DNA from: Castor canadensis
Lineage: Eukaryota > Chordata > Mammalia > Rodentia > Castoridae
Assembly (NCBI RefSeq): GCF_047511655.1
Contig: NC_133389.1
Span: 26,604,501 to 26,668,500 of the forward strand
Direction of reading: 5' to 3'
Length of the DNA stretch: 64,000 nt
The notes beneath the pieces were generated by a model. The model had not been told where the DNA came from. It was given only the letters and a program-made list of their open reading frames with translations, and made no database searches. Positions 14,145 to 31,054 of this stretch are shown here, piece by piece. A program made the position numbers and the translations under genes. Every line of letters begins with the position of its first letter. Position 1 is the stretch's first letter.

Positions 14145-16032
14145 AGAGGAAGGGTGTAGACAAAGGCACCAGGCCAAGAGTGCAGGAGGAGGCCACTTGC
14201 CTTCTGGAGTGTGCCTATGGGAAAGCAGCAAGCAGTGCCCAAACCTGATCAGCAGGTCATACAAGCCAGCCGGCCTGCTATTTCCCCATGTAGCCAGGCA
14301 ACCTGAAGTTGGGCTGATAACAGAGGGGAAGTGGACCCCAGCTCTCCAAACAGGTTTCATATATACCTAATCCTCCTTTTCCCTTTTCTGCATGTCCCTC
14401 TGTGTTGCATGTGTGTGTAAACAGGTGGTTTTGTGGAAAGAAAGGTACATGTTAAATTGTTGGGCCAGCTTCTGCCACACAAAGGAGGCAGCCATGTAAC
14501 ATGGTGGGTGACCAGTTAGCAAAAAGGGCTGTGTATCTTGGAGATGCTGTGTTCACTCACGAGGACAGCCTAGGAGACTCAGTGAATGGAAAGAGTGGGT
14601 AGTTCAACCTTGAGAGATGATTAACAAAAGAAGACAGTACCATGAGTCTATCTGCCAGAGTGGTGAGCCCTGGAATGTGAGGGGAAGCTGGGTTGATGAC
14701 CAGAAGGGGTAAGGAGGATCCAGCTTTCAGCCTTGTAGGAGACTCTTCCTTGGATGTGACTAGCCTTGTTTACCAGGCAGAGGCTGTGACTCATAAGCAG
14801 ACCCAGCCTACAACAGGATCCAGGAACTGTTGGTGCTTTCTGTTCCCCTGTTGAGTACATCTTCATGCTTACTCTGTGCTGGCCAGGGACACATGGACAT
14901 CCAGCAAGATGGAGAGTGTGTGTACACAGTGAACCCCAACGCAACATTCTGGAGAGCCTCAGGGGTCAAAGGTACAGGAATTTAGGAAACTTCTAGCTGG
15001 AATGGTCAGGAAAGCCACAGATGTTCTCGTGGAGCTGTGTAGCAAGGAGGATAGGATTGTGTTTCCTGGTAGCAGCTTGAAAAGTTTAGAGATAACTTCA
15101 GGCCTGCTCATTGTTCATTGCCAAGATTCCTCATGGATTGAACTCTGTCCTGTAGGCCACCTTACTTTTGGCCTCTGTAGACTTTGGGCCTTTGTAGTGC
15201 CACAAGTTTGCCAGCTTTGTGTTCCTTTTTGTTTATCCTGAGTTTGCTGATTTTAAGCTTTAAAGATGCCCAGGTGGTTTCATTGTGTTGCAAGTTTGGG
15301 AAATACAGCTTTACACAATCATAATCTCACTTAGCACACTGAGGAGACCTTCTGATATTTGGGAGCAGATTTTGGCCTAAAGAGCTGGCAGCAGGGAGTT
15401 CAGCAGTGCCAAGTCCCCTTCTGCAGAGTAATTCAGGTGGAGGACTGCATTTCCTGGGCTTCTTCACAGAGGCTGGCCTGGAAGTGAGAGCTTGAAGACA
15501 GAACAGGAACGGAAGCCTGGCTGCTAGACTCCTTGTTGAAATGTCTGGTGTTTAATTAGCTGAAAATAGGTGTTGGAACACTTACTGTCTGTCCTCCCAG
15601 GGTGAAAAAGACACAGCACATTTGGTAATGTCACCTGGAGGTGCATGGGAACTGGCTGGCAGTTGCAGTACTCAGGCTGTGGTCCTGACCCAGGTCTGCA
15701 GCAGCCTGGGTTCCTCACTCACTGGGTTAGCTGTTTTTTGCTCCAAGACTGGATGCATCCTTTGCAAGAGTAAGGCCACAGTTGTGGATTCCCTGCAAGG
15801 TAGAGGAGGGGTGGCAATGAAGCAGCACTAACTGGGAGCTGCGGGGATGCTTGGGTGCTTCAGCACAGCTAGGAGCAATGCTTGAGGATAAGATGGAGCC
15901 AGTAGGCCTGAGGATCCACAGGAGACTTTCCATACCACCCCCCTCCCCCAAGAATTGCTACTAAAGCTTCTCAAGATGCCTAGGATCTTAGTACAAGTGG
16001 CTCTCACAGAGCCCCTTATCCATCCTGATCTA

Positions 16033-16228
16033 CTTTTTTTGTGCTGTACTGGAGCTTGAACTCAGGGCCTTCACCTTGAGCCACTCCACCAGCCCTATTT
16101 TTGTGAAGGGTTTTTCAAGATAGGGTCTCGTGGAACTAATTGCCCGAGCTGTCTTCGAACCATGATCCTCCTGATCTCTGCCTCCTGAATAGCTAGGATT
16201 ACAGGCACGAGCCACCGACACCTGGCCT
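16033..16228 (-). repeat. B1-ID dimeric SINE, reverse orientation
   Basis: After the T run an inverted ID part (gaactcagggccttcacct) joins an inverted B1 part (cctcctgatctctgcctcc, then acaggcacgagccaccgac). Clean example of the dimer type in this genome. Confidence 0.8.
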
Positions 16229-16445
16229 GTCCTGATCTAGGTTTACACTATAGCACCTCTCCTGCCGTTGAAGCCTCTCAACTTAAGAATTATTTTCTAA
16301 TTTTTACGTTCTTACCAAGATAATAAATGAAGCGCTTTGCAATTATCTATAACCAGGTTTGTTGCCTATAGTTGCCACAGCACTGGAATTGAGCTTTTGG
16401 CCTGTTCTTGACTGTAGGCCAACCTTTGAAAAAGTGGTCCCCCAG

Positions 16446-16541
16446 GGCTGGCTATGTAGCTTAGTGGTGGATCACTTGTCTAGCATTCACAAGGTCCTGG
16501 GTTCCATCCCAAGGACCACAAAAAGAAAAAAAAAAAAAAAA
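16446..16541 (+). repeat. ID-type SINE with long A tail
   Basis: Shows gctggctatgtagcttagtgg and ggttccatcccaaggacc with a tail interrupted by one G. Confidence 0.8.
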
Positions 16542-17093
16542 TTCCCCCAAGATATTTTCAAGACAGAATGTTTGCTGCTGTCTTGCCATTGCTGCAGTCA
16601 CTGAGGCTGGGCTGTAGCCTCCTCCCCGCCTCCCCTGCTGCAAAGGACCACCACTGCCTGGCTGGATCAGGGCAGTATTACTGGCATCAAAATCCTTACC
16701 CAACAGCTTGCTTTTCCAGGTCCCAGTGAGCTGACTTGCTCCCGGTGGCAGCAGTTGCTAGGGACTGGGGCCACAGCTGCTGTCCTTTTGGCTTCTGGGC
16801 CCCAGGTAATATTGGTGCCCTTGCATCCCTGTACCTCCACCTGTCTGTTCCTTCCCAGAGTGGTGCCCACCCCTCCCCAGGACACCCAGGCGGGTTATCC
16901 CCTGGGGTCGGCATGGCAACCTGAGGAGGCTTGGCTTGGGGAGCCCTGGGATTCCACAAGGCGCCAAAGAGCTGGAATGGGAGGAGTTTGCCATGTCGTT
17001 ACTGAGAGAATGAACTCAGACCCATTGCCTGCTTCCTGCGCTGCAGAGCAGGGAGCTGAATCTGAGTGGGGCAGCCTTCCTGATCAGGACTGA

Positions 17094-17429
<336 letters not shown>

Positions 17430-18387
17430 TGATAGAATTCAGACCCTTCAAGCTTACACATTCTCAGCTGGCAGTCTGGAGGACGAGACATGCATTGAGC
17501 AGGTGTTTGATGCTTACCCTGAACCAGTCTTTGCAGCCTGGAGAAGTGGGACATGGAGAAGGTGACCTAGTGGTCCCTGCCTTCTAAGGGCTTAGAGTTG
17601 GAGGCAAGGCTTTCCAGTGAACATGATGTAGCACAAAGACCCCAGTCCTAGGGGCCTCACTCTGTGCCATGGGTGTCAGGATGAAGCTTCCCAGTGTGGG
17701 GAGGGCAGTCTGAATCACTGTCTTCTGGAGCACTGACAATGGTCTCTCCTCTGACCCCCTACCATGAATCTATGTGCCACTCCTTAAACACCTTCTACCT
17801 TGCTTAGATCCCTCTATGGCTCCTTGTTGCCTGGATACCCCTTCTCATCCTGCAACCCTCAGCTCAAAAGCCACCACCCCAGGGCTGGATTCCTGCTTGT
17901 ACGCTGTCTTATTGCTATGGCCTGTTGAGCACAGTCCTGGTCACAGGTGTTGTTTCATTTGAGTAGTTACCTCCTTACATCCGTCCACCTGCTCTTCTAG
18001 GAGGGTAGCAACATCTGGGCCTCACACCAGCACATGCAGGTAGATGTGGTCTCTGCCTAGCTGGTGGTCTGTCCTGTACCTGCCTCACCCCCCACCCCCA
18101 CTTTGGATTTCTTGTTTTCTGTTCCTTGGGTTCTCATCCTTCTAGTTTCTTGGTTTACAGGTTTCCCTTTTTGCTCGGTCCTGAAGACCCATCATACCCT
18201 CTCCTCCAGTGCTTCTGTGTCTGTACCTCCCACTCCCCTGTGACCAGTCTTGGTCCGCTGTTCCCAGGTGACTTAGTAGCTTCCCAGGCCCTGTCTCTGC
18301 TTACAGTACTCTCTACCTGTGTCTCCCCACAGGCTATATAGTGAAAACCTAGGTCTCAAGTGGTACTCCCCTGCACACTGCCCTACA

Positions 18388-18420
18388 TACACACACACAA
18401 ACACGCATACACACACTGCC

Positions 18421-18456
<36 letters not shown>
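18388..18456. repeat. (CA)n microsatellite
   Basis: An interrupted CA tract with a pure run at about 18,424-18,456. Confidence 0.95.
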
Positions 18457-18460
<4 letters not shown>

Positions 18461-19458
18461 CCTCCCTCCAGCCACAGACATTACCCTAAGTGGTCACTTG
18501 CCCTGCTCCTCTCCCATCTGTCCAGGCATTTGTATGAAGTGAGACCAATGGGTTGATGACCAGCTCCTTCCCACCTGGTTGAGAGTCCTACCCACCTTCA
18601 TCAAGTCTTTCCAGATCCAGCCACCATCAGGGCTCATGGTGCATACTCCTGGCCTGGTACCTGGCCAAGTTACAGTGTGGAATATGTTTCCACGTGAATG
18701 TACAGACATGTCTCCTTAGCTAGAGTGGCCAGGGACACAGCTGGAGACTGTTGTTTTAGTGATGCTTAGGACAGTGTCCTGTGTGCAGTAGCTATCCAGG
18801 TATGCTAGAGGGTAAATCTGTGGGTTCTATCACTCTCCCCGCTTGGAGTCAGGCCCCTTTGGGTGTGTGTGGGGGGGGGTGAAGGCCTGAATGAAGGTTA
18901 ACCAGGCCTTTATACCACCAAGACATTCCTTCTGTACAATTAGCTTACGTAGTTGTTCAGAATGCGTTTAGGATGTTGCCCAGTGTGACTCTACATTTGG
19001 GTGCCAGGGACGGATTTCTGCCCCACTGACACCATCCTACCTGAGGTGGTACAGTGGCTGTGTCATAATGTGACACACAAAGGGAACCAAGCATAGAAGA
19101 TCTAGATCTAGGGCTAGAAAGATGGCACCCCCTTTTCTTGCAACTTGATAGGAGAGAGAAGCAACTACCAGCTAGCTGGGTTGAACGCCCTGTCTCACAC
19201 CTTCACAGGGCTTCTCTGGTCTAAAACCTGCCCATTGTTCTTTCAAAGGATTCCCCTTGCCTTGTCAGGAGTGGGCTGCAACAACAAGTGCCAGAGACTT
19301 CAGCCTATAGCCACAGCCTGCCACACGTAGCGTGGGAGCTTGGCAACCCCGAGAGCTGGGCCCTAGCCACAGGTTCATCCCCCACCCTCCAGGGGCAGAA
19401 CTCTGCAGGCCTTCCACCTCAGGTCCTCATTCATGTTTGTTATCCCTTTCCCACCCAG

Positions 19459-19602
19459 CTACCCAGGCATTGGCCCAGAGTGACAAGAGACAGCATGAGC
19501 TCACCAGGCAGGTCACGGTCCAGCGGAAAGAGAAGGACTTCCAGGGCATGCTGGAGTACCACAAAGAGGACGAGGTCCTCCTCATCCGGAACCTGGTGAC
19601 AG
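19459..19602 (+). CDS. MYO5B: MYO5B coding exon, residues ~1439-1487 (exon 33)
   Basis: The exon is 144 bp, entering and leaving one base into a codon. It runs from [17 protein letters not shown] through [14 protein letters not shown] to [11 protein letters not shown]. The block [16 protein letters not shown] is nearly identical in myosins Va and Vb and marks the start of the globular tail. Acceptor acccag, donor gtcagg. Confidence 0.96.
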
Positions 19603-19920
19603 GTCAGGACCTGCATGGCTCCCCACACATCAGCCTTTACTCCTTCTCCCATCCCAAACATAACCATCCCATCCCCCCAGAGCCCTGCCCACTCCCTACT
19701 TCCATGTCATACCCACTGCCTCCAGGTGCTCCCCCAATAACCACCCACCGCCTTTCCAGATCCCACCCCAATCATCACAGCCCCACATAAACTCGGGAAA
19801 GGGAGGGTCTGTCCTGACTGCTCTGGACGGAGATGGGGGAGCTGCCAGCCTCGGTCCTGCTAGCTATGCCTCAGCAGCAGCCACAGTGCCCCTTTCCTTG
19901 GCAAAACTCTGTATGAATGT

Positions 19921-20155
19921 CAGCACTTTGGCAATAACAGCAGCTCAGGTTTATGGGGCACATCCTGCTATCAGGGACTCTGCCAAGCCCAATAGCCTCC
20001 TTACCTTGCTTAATCCTCACATCCCTTTAAATAGGCCCTATGCTATTCTCACTGTACACAGGGGAAACTGAGATCATTCTGGTAACTTGCCCACATTGCA
20101 CAGTGGGCAAGAAGTGGATCAAGGATTCAAATTCCTTCTGTCTATGTCAGGCTTC
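19921..20155 (-). repeat. MIR relic, reverse orientation
   Basis: Shows cttaatcctcacatccctt, ctgtacacaggggaaactgag and aacttgcccacattgcacag, the inverted MIR core. Confidence 0.65.
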
Positions 20156-20179
20156 ATAGTTTATAATTGCTATGTAATA

Positions 20180-20335
20180 CAGCACATACAAGCATGGTCT
20201 CTGCAGTCAGATGACCTGTGTGCAGATTGCTCCTTTCCTTTCTAGCTTATGGCTGAGGCAGTGTTCTCACATGTATCATCAGGAAGGGGACTGTACCAGT
20301 AGCACCAAGTTGTAAGAATCAAGGTCAATAATTGT
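20180..20335 (+). repeat. MIR relic, forward orientation
   Basis: Shows gcatggtctctgcagtcaga, tggctgaggcagtgttctca and catgtatcatcaggaagggg. Confidence 0.55.
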
Positions 20336-20420
20336 GCTCACAGCATGGTCCCTGGATCAGCAGCACCAGCATCTCCTGGGAAGGGTTAGAAACGCAGAAT
20401 TCAGGCTCACCGCAGGCTGT
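20336..20420 (+). repeat. MER5-like hAT relic
   Basis: Shows gtccctggatcagcagcacc, agcatctcctgggaaggg and ttagaaacgcagaattcagg, the left half of the MER5 consensus. Confidence 0.6.
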
Positions 20421-21194
20421 CTCACCTTCGCACCAGACATCTCCTCCCAAAGCTCTGGCCTCCTGCCTTCACTCTGCTTAAACCTGTTTCCTTTTCCTGG
20501 TGTGCTCTGGAACAGAAGCAGTAGAACAGCTTCTCCCTGGCTCTCCAGGGGCTTTTAGCATGGTGGGGCCAAAGGGCTGAGTGTGAGCGTGCAGAATCCC
20601 AAGGTTCTCAAAATCTGAGACAGCAGCTGGAGAAGGGACAGGCTGAGCAGGCACTGGGGAGACGGCAGAGTGGCAGTGGCCTGCTAGACCATTTTGGCTG
20701 TGAGTTACCAGGACACGCGCAGCTACGTAATTCCCAAATTGATGGCCACACAGGGCAGAGGTTGCTCCAGCATTCCTAGCTCTTGGCAGACTGTCTTTGG
20801 GAACATAAAATTTGCCAAATTCTCTTAGGGTCAATCTTTGTATTCTGGCTGCCAAAGAATCCATTGTACCCTGTAAGACCTGCAGGTGCTGAGGAAATCA
20901 GAATTCTCACCCCAGTGAAGGAGCCAGGTCCTATCTGCAACCTTTGGCGACAAGCCCCTTCTTAGCTGAGGACCATGGCATCTGTGTAACTTGTGGGCTC
21001 TTTTTCTCCTTGTTGTAAGGATAAGGCAATAGGAGCCTGTTTCAGCGTTGTAGTACAGCGCTAGAAATGTGAGGGTGTTTTTGTAACTAGTGTCTACAAC
21101 TACTGGTGGTTAGGGTTAGGAGGAGTGTGCATATCCCAGGCAGTTTGTCTGCTGCCCCACCCTCACCCCTACCTCATGACAGGTCAATTCCTAG

Positions 21195-23185
<1,991 letters not shown>

Positions 23186-24462
23186 TAAGGTATTTTGGAA
23201 ATGGCAGTTATAAGGTCCCCAGAGTCCCTCTGAGACCTCAGACTGTAGACATCCCTGACTGAAAGCTGGAGTCAGCAGGGAGGCGAGGATACCTGCCTCC
23301 AGGTAGTGTCAATGAGCTAAAGGGTCCCTGAAAAATACTCCTTAATTGAGTAAGTAGAATTGATAGGGAAATGGTTTTGCCTGACCCATTCAGTGACACA
23401 GAGCCCCTGAGACTTTCCTGGGAACCTGTGTGACCATACACATCTGAAGCCATCCTAGAAAAACCATGTCAGTGAATGATGGAGGAAAGCTCCAATGTCT
23501 AGTCTGTCTAAACCAATCAGCTAGCCTGTTCATTTCAGAATAATAAAGATGGCCCCAGGAAAAGATGGTCCCTTGTAAGAACTGTGTTTGTACAAACTGA
23601 CCTTGAAGACCAGCTGCAAACCTCCAACCTAATTTGATTCCTTGGTCTGAGGTCCCATTGACACTATCATTTCATGTTCTGCTCTGGTCCTCTGGGGCCT
23701 GGCTTTATCTACAACTCTCCATTCCCATCTTTGGTCCCTGAAAGAACCTGGCCCATTTAACCCTCTGAGCTAGTAACATATAGCACCCTTTCCCTCCAGT
23801 TTCTCCAACTGGCTTGAGACCTGCCCACCCTCACACCCCTGCCTTTCACAAATCTCCCTATCCACCTTTCCCAAGGCCAAGATATAGCAGAAATGAAAAC
23901 AATGCAATACTTTTAAAATTTTATTTCATCATTTGTGCCACAACAGTTTATGACACTCTGTGCCCTGGGTTAATAAAAAGATACACCACCCCAGTCAGCC
24001 TTAACTTCTTTGGAATATAGTCACATTCCACCTCCACATTTCTCCCAAGTACCAGAACTTCAGTTTGGTCCACCTGCTTTTATCCTGAAAGGAATGGGTT
24101 AAAAGTAGGAAAAAAAAGCTACCTTTTCAAACCAGAGGCCTATTAATATGGTTATATGTTATGTTATATAACCATAATATAATACCTGACCTCTTTATGC
24201 ATAGGACAACATTTAATGTTGTTCCATGGAGGCTCGTCACTTTACCCAGAGTTACATGGAGTCTAACAGCATTATATAAGATGGGCAGGACAAGGACTCC
24301 ATGACATTAGACTGTGTCACATGCTTACGTTCTCAGGACAAGACTTGAGTCACAGCATAACCAGGTCTGTGTCGTCCCAACAAAGAGGATAAATGAAAGA
24401 CCCTCTCTTTGCGATCACAGTTACTCCCTCTTCAGCCTGATTTTGTTTTATTAAAAATTGCT

Positions 24463-24580
24463 TTGAGCCAGATATGGTGGCACATGTCTGTACTCCCAGC
24501 ATTTGGGAGATAGAGGCAGGAGGATCGAGAGTTTCAGCCTGCCTGGGTGAGTCCCTGACTCAAAAGAAAGCAAAAAATTG
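24463..24580 (+). repeat. B1-like SINE
   Basis: Shows gatatggtggcacatgtctg, tcccagcatttgggag and aggcaggaggatcgag with an A-rich end. Confidence 0.75.
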
Positions 24581-24689
24581 CTTTATAACTTGGTACAGTG
24601 TAGGAGGCTATGCTGGGATGGTCACCTTTTGAAAGCACTGATCTTTTTGGCTGCCATTCAGTCCCTTGGCCTGAATAAAAAGAACATTG

Positions 24690-24760
24690 GACCTGGGTAT
24701 GGGTAGCACACACCTTTAATCCCAGCATTTTTGAGGCTAAGGCAGGAGGATTGATTAAGT
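24690..24760 (+). repeat. B1-like SINE fragment
   Basis: Shows gtagcacacacctttaatcc, cagcatttttgaggctaagg and caggaggattga, then stops. Confidence 0.65.
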
Positions 24761-25057
24761 TTTGAAAATTAACCATGACAAAGGGTAACCCAACAGTCAG
24801 AAAGCATGGATCCCTCTTTTTCTGACATTGTACCCATCTAAGTTTTGGTACCTTAGGGAAATCACTTTACTACAGTGATTTGGACTAAATGATTTAGGCC
24901 TCTTTTTACTTATAGTTTTGACTTCTGTGTCATGTGAAGTTTTTTACTGCCTTCAGGTTCAAGGGCAATCAGTGAGGCCTCAAGAACTGGCAGGGTTTTG
25001 TAGAACATCTTACATAAGGAGGGTCTAGATAGGACCCCACAAATAAGAGGTTGCTAA

Positions 25058-25324
<267 letters not shown>

Positions 25325-26285
25325 TAGAAGGAGGAATGACTACGTAAGTTTGCTCTGCCTTTAGGGAACCAAGTATATCAGCCATGGCCTCCATAAAGCC
25401 AGGACCATCTTGGTGAAGGCTTGAGGAGGGGTGTGTGTCATGCCTGAGAAGAACTGTGAAATTTTCAACACATGTCATGAAAATACACAATGCTAGCATA
25501 GCAAGATGGTCTTTTTTTCTATAGTGTATTGTCCCACAACAAATTTCCATAGATAATAAAGATAAGCTCAAAAGGTATACAGTAAAGGAATATAATCCTC
25601 CTGCCCATTATATATCTCATACATGAAGAAAAAAAATGTATCGTGTGTGTTCACAAGAACGTAGCACTAAGTGCTCGGGCAGTAATATTTGCTGAACACT
25701 CAGTTTGTACAAAGCAGTGTGTACACTCGGGCACTAAATATGAAGTCAGAATTGACAAATAAGAGTAAGTTGAAAGAAAAATGACACATACATACATCGC
25801 TCACTATCCTCCACCAAGGTCGGAGAGAAGGTTGAACCTGGACATGAGTGTGATACCTTCTCCATTACAACACAAATAGGTTATGGGTGAATTCCAAGTA
25901 GAACCAATCCAGAAATATATGCCTTGGGATGAAATTCAAAATCCTCCATCCTATCCAGCAGTCTCCTAAGGCACCACAGGGAGGGAGAACTGACATATCA
26001 AGGTAGACATACTTTAGAACTCTGGATGACATGATTGTTGATAGCACCACTTCTTGAATAAGACAAATATGCCTGGGCCAGGACTATGCCCAAATTGCTC
26101 AGTTCTCAAACTTTAGACTCTTACCACAGGTAGTACAGAGTCAAGCTGCTGTACATCCATTATCTTTGTCCCATCACTAATAAATTTAAGTGAAAATTTG
26201 CTCCATAGCTAACTGCTCATTCCAGAAACCAACACATTAAAAAGTCTCTGCCAAATACAAATTCCTGAGCATGTCAACACTGTAG

Positions 26286-26669
<384 letters not shown>

Positions 26670-27293
26670 TGAGAGAGGCCCCTCAATCTAATACAGGGAG
26701 AACTGTCCTGTACAGCGTCCCCCTACACCCCCCACCCATGCACATATACTAAGCCAAAGTCAGAACATAAGCAATTGTTCTAAAATGAAATCCAAATCTG
26801 ATCACCCTTGTCACAGCTGGCACGTGACTCAAATTCATCACCTTTTGATTGGTTGGTGAAATTCATCAAACACCAAGATGGTGACTTCATAAACAAGTTT
26901 ATTCAAAGCTTAAAGATGTTTGCATGTTCTGAAGACTAAATACCATGTGGGTAGGACAGAGAAATCAATGAGACAGGCAGCACGAAGGTTCACAAAGCAT
27001 AAATATTTATGACTGTTAAATATAAATTAATTCAATATATCTAATGCTTCTCACCCATTGATTCGTATAGACACAGTAAGCATTTCATCTTTGCTTGATT
27101 TCAAGTGCCCACTCATTTATTCATTCTTCATTCAACCAGTAGTTCCTGAGTTCCAGGCATCTTTCAAGCTTTTAAACATGAAATAATTAAGGTGTGGACA
27201 ATGATGACACTAGTTACCACCAGCTTGCAAAGCCTAGCAGGTGTCCTCATCCCAGTGCATTGGGGCTTAACACAGCTCACTTGTTACTTGTGA

Positions 27294-27485
<192 letters not shown>

Positions 27486-28654
27486 TAGGCCTCTGTCGGC
27501 CATCCGGGTCTCTTCTCCCTTGTGGGTTGTTTTCTAGTGTTGTGCTCCCAGCCTTCAGGCTACAGTTCGGGAGTTGCTGCAGACCACTTTGGTCTGTGAA
27601 ACCAGATACCACACTACTGCTTTTCTCTAACACTCTGATCCCCATTGATCACTGAGAAGATAAGCTAGTAAATCCACAACCCCTCCAAAGCTTAGGCAAC
27701 ACCTTTTTTTAAACAATGAATTCTGAATTGTTTCTTACCTAGAATTTTTTTCCTGAAATTGTCAGCATCCGGCATTTGATTCATTTGCTTTCTTTATAAT
27801 TACACTCTTTCTTTACAATGATGATTTCAATATGGTCATATTTTCACTCAGGACTCCATTTACATTGTTTTAAATGAAATCCTTAAGAACCTAGAGGTAT
27901 TTAATATTACTTTCCTCCACCTCCAAAAAACTGTATTTATAAGTTGGCTACATTTCTAAAGACAGACCTTGCTGTCAATCATGAGTGGCACATTTGGAAA
28001 TGGGCCCAGTCCAAGAAAATCAGAAGGAAACTCCAAGCTCAGTATAGCAAGGTGAACACACCTCCATATCCCTCCTCCACTGACAATTAAAAGATGAACG
28101 AGCGAACTCTTCAGAAAACTTCCTTCTGAAATGTACTTCCCCCCGCCCTTTTACATGTTTTGTTTTCATGAGTTTACTTCTAGGACACAGCTGGCATTTC
28201 ACTTGGGCTACTTCTATCCAACAATTGCAGGCAGACAAAAGGACCGTCTCCTGTTCACATAAGGATAAACTCTTATTTGTGAAAGAATTTATTAGTAGGG
28301 AGGAGACTAGAAGGATAGGTAGCTTTTTTTAAATAAGACCTTTCTCATCTATAGTAAGATCCCTACTACTCTTTGGAAGAAACCTTTAACTACTAATAAA
28401 AAAGAGGCTGAGGATGTCAGGCATTTGTAAGCAGCCAAGCACAGGGGAGGGCCGGGTGGGACTATCAGGGACATGAATGCTGTCCAAGAGCTCAGCTCCA
28501 TCAGGAGTATCTATAGACGTAAATTCCTGTGTAAATGTCAGTCTGACTCATCTCTGTGTGGGTCCTTGTCTAGAGAGGAATATACTCATGTGCCAAGGCT
28601 ATATCGTCTTCTGTGCATTTAGCTTTGTGCTAAACTTTGTTTTCATTCCAACAG

Positions 28655-28735
28655 ATTGTCAAAATTTTAAACCTTTATACTCCCCTGAATGAATTTGAAG
28701 AACGGGTAACTGTGTCCTTTATACGAACAATCCAG
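28655..28735 (+). CDS. MYO5B: MYO5B coding exon, residues ~1772-1798, globular tail
   Basis: Exactly 27 codons, phase 0 at both ends: [18 protein letters not shown] then TVSFIRTIQ. The LNLYTPxNEFEERV motif is common to myosins Va and Vb. Acceptor caacag, donor gtaagt. The exon is followed by the 11.4-kb L1-laden last intron. Confidence 0.97.
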
Positions 28736-29077
28736 GTAAGTTTTGAAATACTAATCAATTTTATAAAGTCCTGGTCTAAAAGTATAGAGGAAATGGAAAA
28801 TTTTGGTTTTAACCTTCTCTTTATTAATAAAATACTAGTTTCACTAGGCTTTCTATTTAAGTAAACATGGACTCTGTTATCCATGAATAACTTATTATTA
28901 TATACATGCAGAGGACTGGACTTACTAGCTCTCTGCCTCTCAGATTTTAGACATAATGTAAGCATTTAACTTGCCAGTAGCACAGTACTAAATTAAGGCT
29001 AACTGGAATTAATAGAAGCTAAATATCAACTCTACACACAAATAGAATAGAAATGTTCTGTAAGAATATAATTTGAG

Positions 29078-29144
29078 AGCTGGGAGTGTAGCTCAGTGGT
29101 ACATGAAAGGCCCTGCGTTCAATCTCCAGCACTGCAAAAAAAAA
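29078..29144 (+). repeat. ID-type SINE
   Basis: Shows agctgggagtgtagctcagt, gcgttcaatctccagcactg and an A tail. It closely follows the standard rodent ID consensus. Confidence 0.85.
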
Positions 29145-29231
29145 GGTATTTGAACTTAAACTTATAAATCTACAACATTTACCCCTTACGAACATGTTAG
29201 GAAGCATATTAGGCCAACAGGTATTCAGGGG

Positions 29232-29560
29232 ATTGTTTTGGCAGTACTATGATTTGAACTCAGGGCTTTGTGCCTGCTAGGCAAGTGCTCTAGTCTTGAG
29301 CCACACTTCCAGATTTTTTTGCTCTGGTTATTTTGGACATATGGTCTCACTTTTGCCCAGGCCAATCTGGACTGTGATCCTTCTATTTTATACTTCCTGT
29401 ATAGCTGGGATGACAGATGCATACTACCATGTCCAACATTTTTTCCTTTGAGATGGGATCTTATGAACTTTTTTGCCTGGACTATCCTGGAAACTCTATC
29501 CTCTCTATCTCAGCCTCCCATGTAGCTTGGGATGAAGGTGCTTGTGCCACTGTACTCAGG
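29232..29560 (-). repeat. Composite B1-ID SINE, reverse orientation
   Basis: An inverted ID part (tttgaactcagggctttgtg) is followed by two inverted B1-like units (tctcacttttgcccaggcc; then gatgggatcttatgaac and tctcagcctcccatgtagc). Same three-part layout as at 7,672. Confidence 0.75.
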
Positions 29561-30785
29561 TGAGATCTGTCTTAAGATGGGAGCTTTTTACTTAAAGATC
29601 AGATTCCTTAAGCTGAACACAAGGGAATTTGCTAAGTGCTTGGCCTTCATGTGTGACAGTAACTGACAGCATTAAAATGATGACTCAGAAAAAGGGACAC
29701 ATTTCCCCATGGTTATGTATAGGAAACACTTTGGGGAGATGCATCATGTCAGTCTGTTGAGTGAAGTCAACCTGAAACAAGGTTAAGAAAGAATAAGGAA
29801 AAGTGACCAGAGGAGGAATCAAGAAAAACAGACCACAGTGGAGGCTTATCAGAGACACTGAAGAACCCAGAGACAGCCTGGGCTTTTATATAAAAAAAAT
29901 ACTTGGGATTTTCAGAGCCCCTGTCTCATGCTTCACTGTAAAGATCCAGAGATTTGGAAAAAGTGCCTTGAGTCTGAAAAGAGCTGTGGCAAAGAATAAA
30001 TGAACTTTAGCCTGATGTCAAGGTAGAGAGGAGGCCAAAGGTCAAGGGCAGGGAGCCAAGACAGACTTGGCAGGTCAGTTGTATCCTCAAGGGCAATGGG
30101 AAAATACCAGGTGTTTCTAATGGTGCAGCTGGCAGAGAGCAGCAGTTCATGGCTGGTCACATACTGCGTCAAAGGATGGGGTGGAGAGGGGAGGTGGACT
30201 GGAAGGAGCCAGTTAGGATGTGTCTACAGCTGGCTGCTGAGAGGGGAGGAGGAGCTGGATGACAGAAGAGAAGACCCTGACATACCTGAGCCTGGGTCCA
30301 CTACTGATTTTTATGGAGGGTCAATAAATGACACAAACAAAGCTCAAAGTCTCACTTGGTTTTGAATATGAGACACACACATCACAGAGAACTGTAATTG
30401 ATGATAAACTGGCAACACTGTTGCCAAGAAGAGAAACCAGACCAAGAGAGAATGAAGGCAGGCCAAGTCACACTGCAGGCTTAATGCACTGAAGAACTTA
30501 GGAAGATGTCCTGCAGCTGAAGTGCAGACGCCCTCTGAAAACAGGGACAGGAGATCCTGGCTCTGCCTCCCTCATCAGCTTCAGTGTCTGGCAGTCCTAT
30601 AGCTACAGTTTTATGTTCTGTTTTTCCCTCTGCAGTATTCAGGGGAAATAGTGACCAGTCAGCCCCACTCCCAAGACTCACAAACTCATGCACCATAAAT
30701 AAAAAGTGCATAAAAACACACTTGGCTCAGATGCTATATGCAGTATGCACTGACTTTGTTTTGTTTTGGCTCTGTGTGTGTGTGT

Positions 30786-31054
30786 GAACCTTTGAACTCA
30801 GGGTTCCCAGCTTACTGAGCTCTACCACTTGAGCCATACCCCCGTCCTTTTCAGATAAGGTCTGCCCAAGGCTAGACTCAGACCTCAGTCCTCTTACTTA
30901 CACCTCCCATGTACCTGAGATCACAGCTGTGCACCACCACAACTGGCTTATTTATCAAAGAGATGGGATCTCTAATGTTTTGCTCAGGATAACCTTGAAC
31001 AGGAATCCTCCCAAGAAGCAGGGATTATAGGAATGAGCCACAACACCTAGCTGC
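30786..31054 (-). repeat. Composite B1-ID SINE, reverse orientation
   Basis: An inverted ID part (tttgaactcagggttcccag) is joined to two diverged inverted B1-like units, ending gaatgagccacaacacc. A (TG)8 tract sits at its left edge. Confidence 0.65.

Noticed and set aside
18388-18456. CRISPR-like regular repeat
   Set aside because: Simple CA microsatellite; no repeat-spacer structure anywhere in the window.
29078-29144. tRNA gene
   Set aside because: The box A/B-like promoter belongs to an ID SINE with an A tail; no intact cloverleaf.
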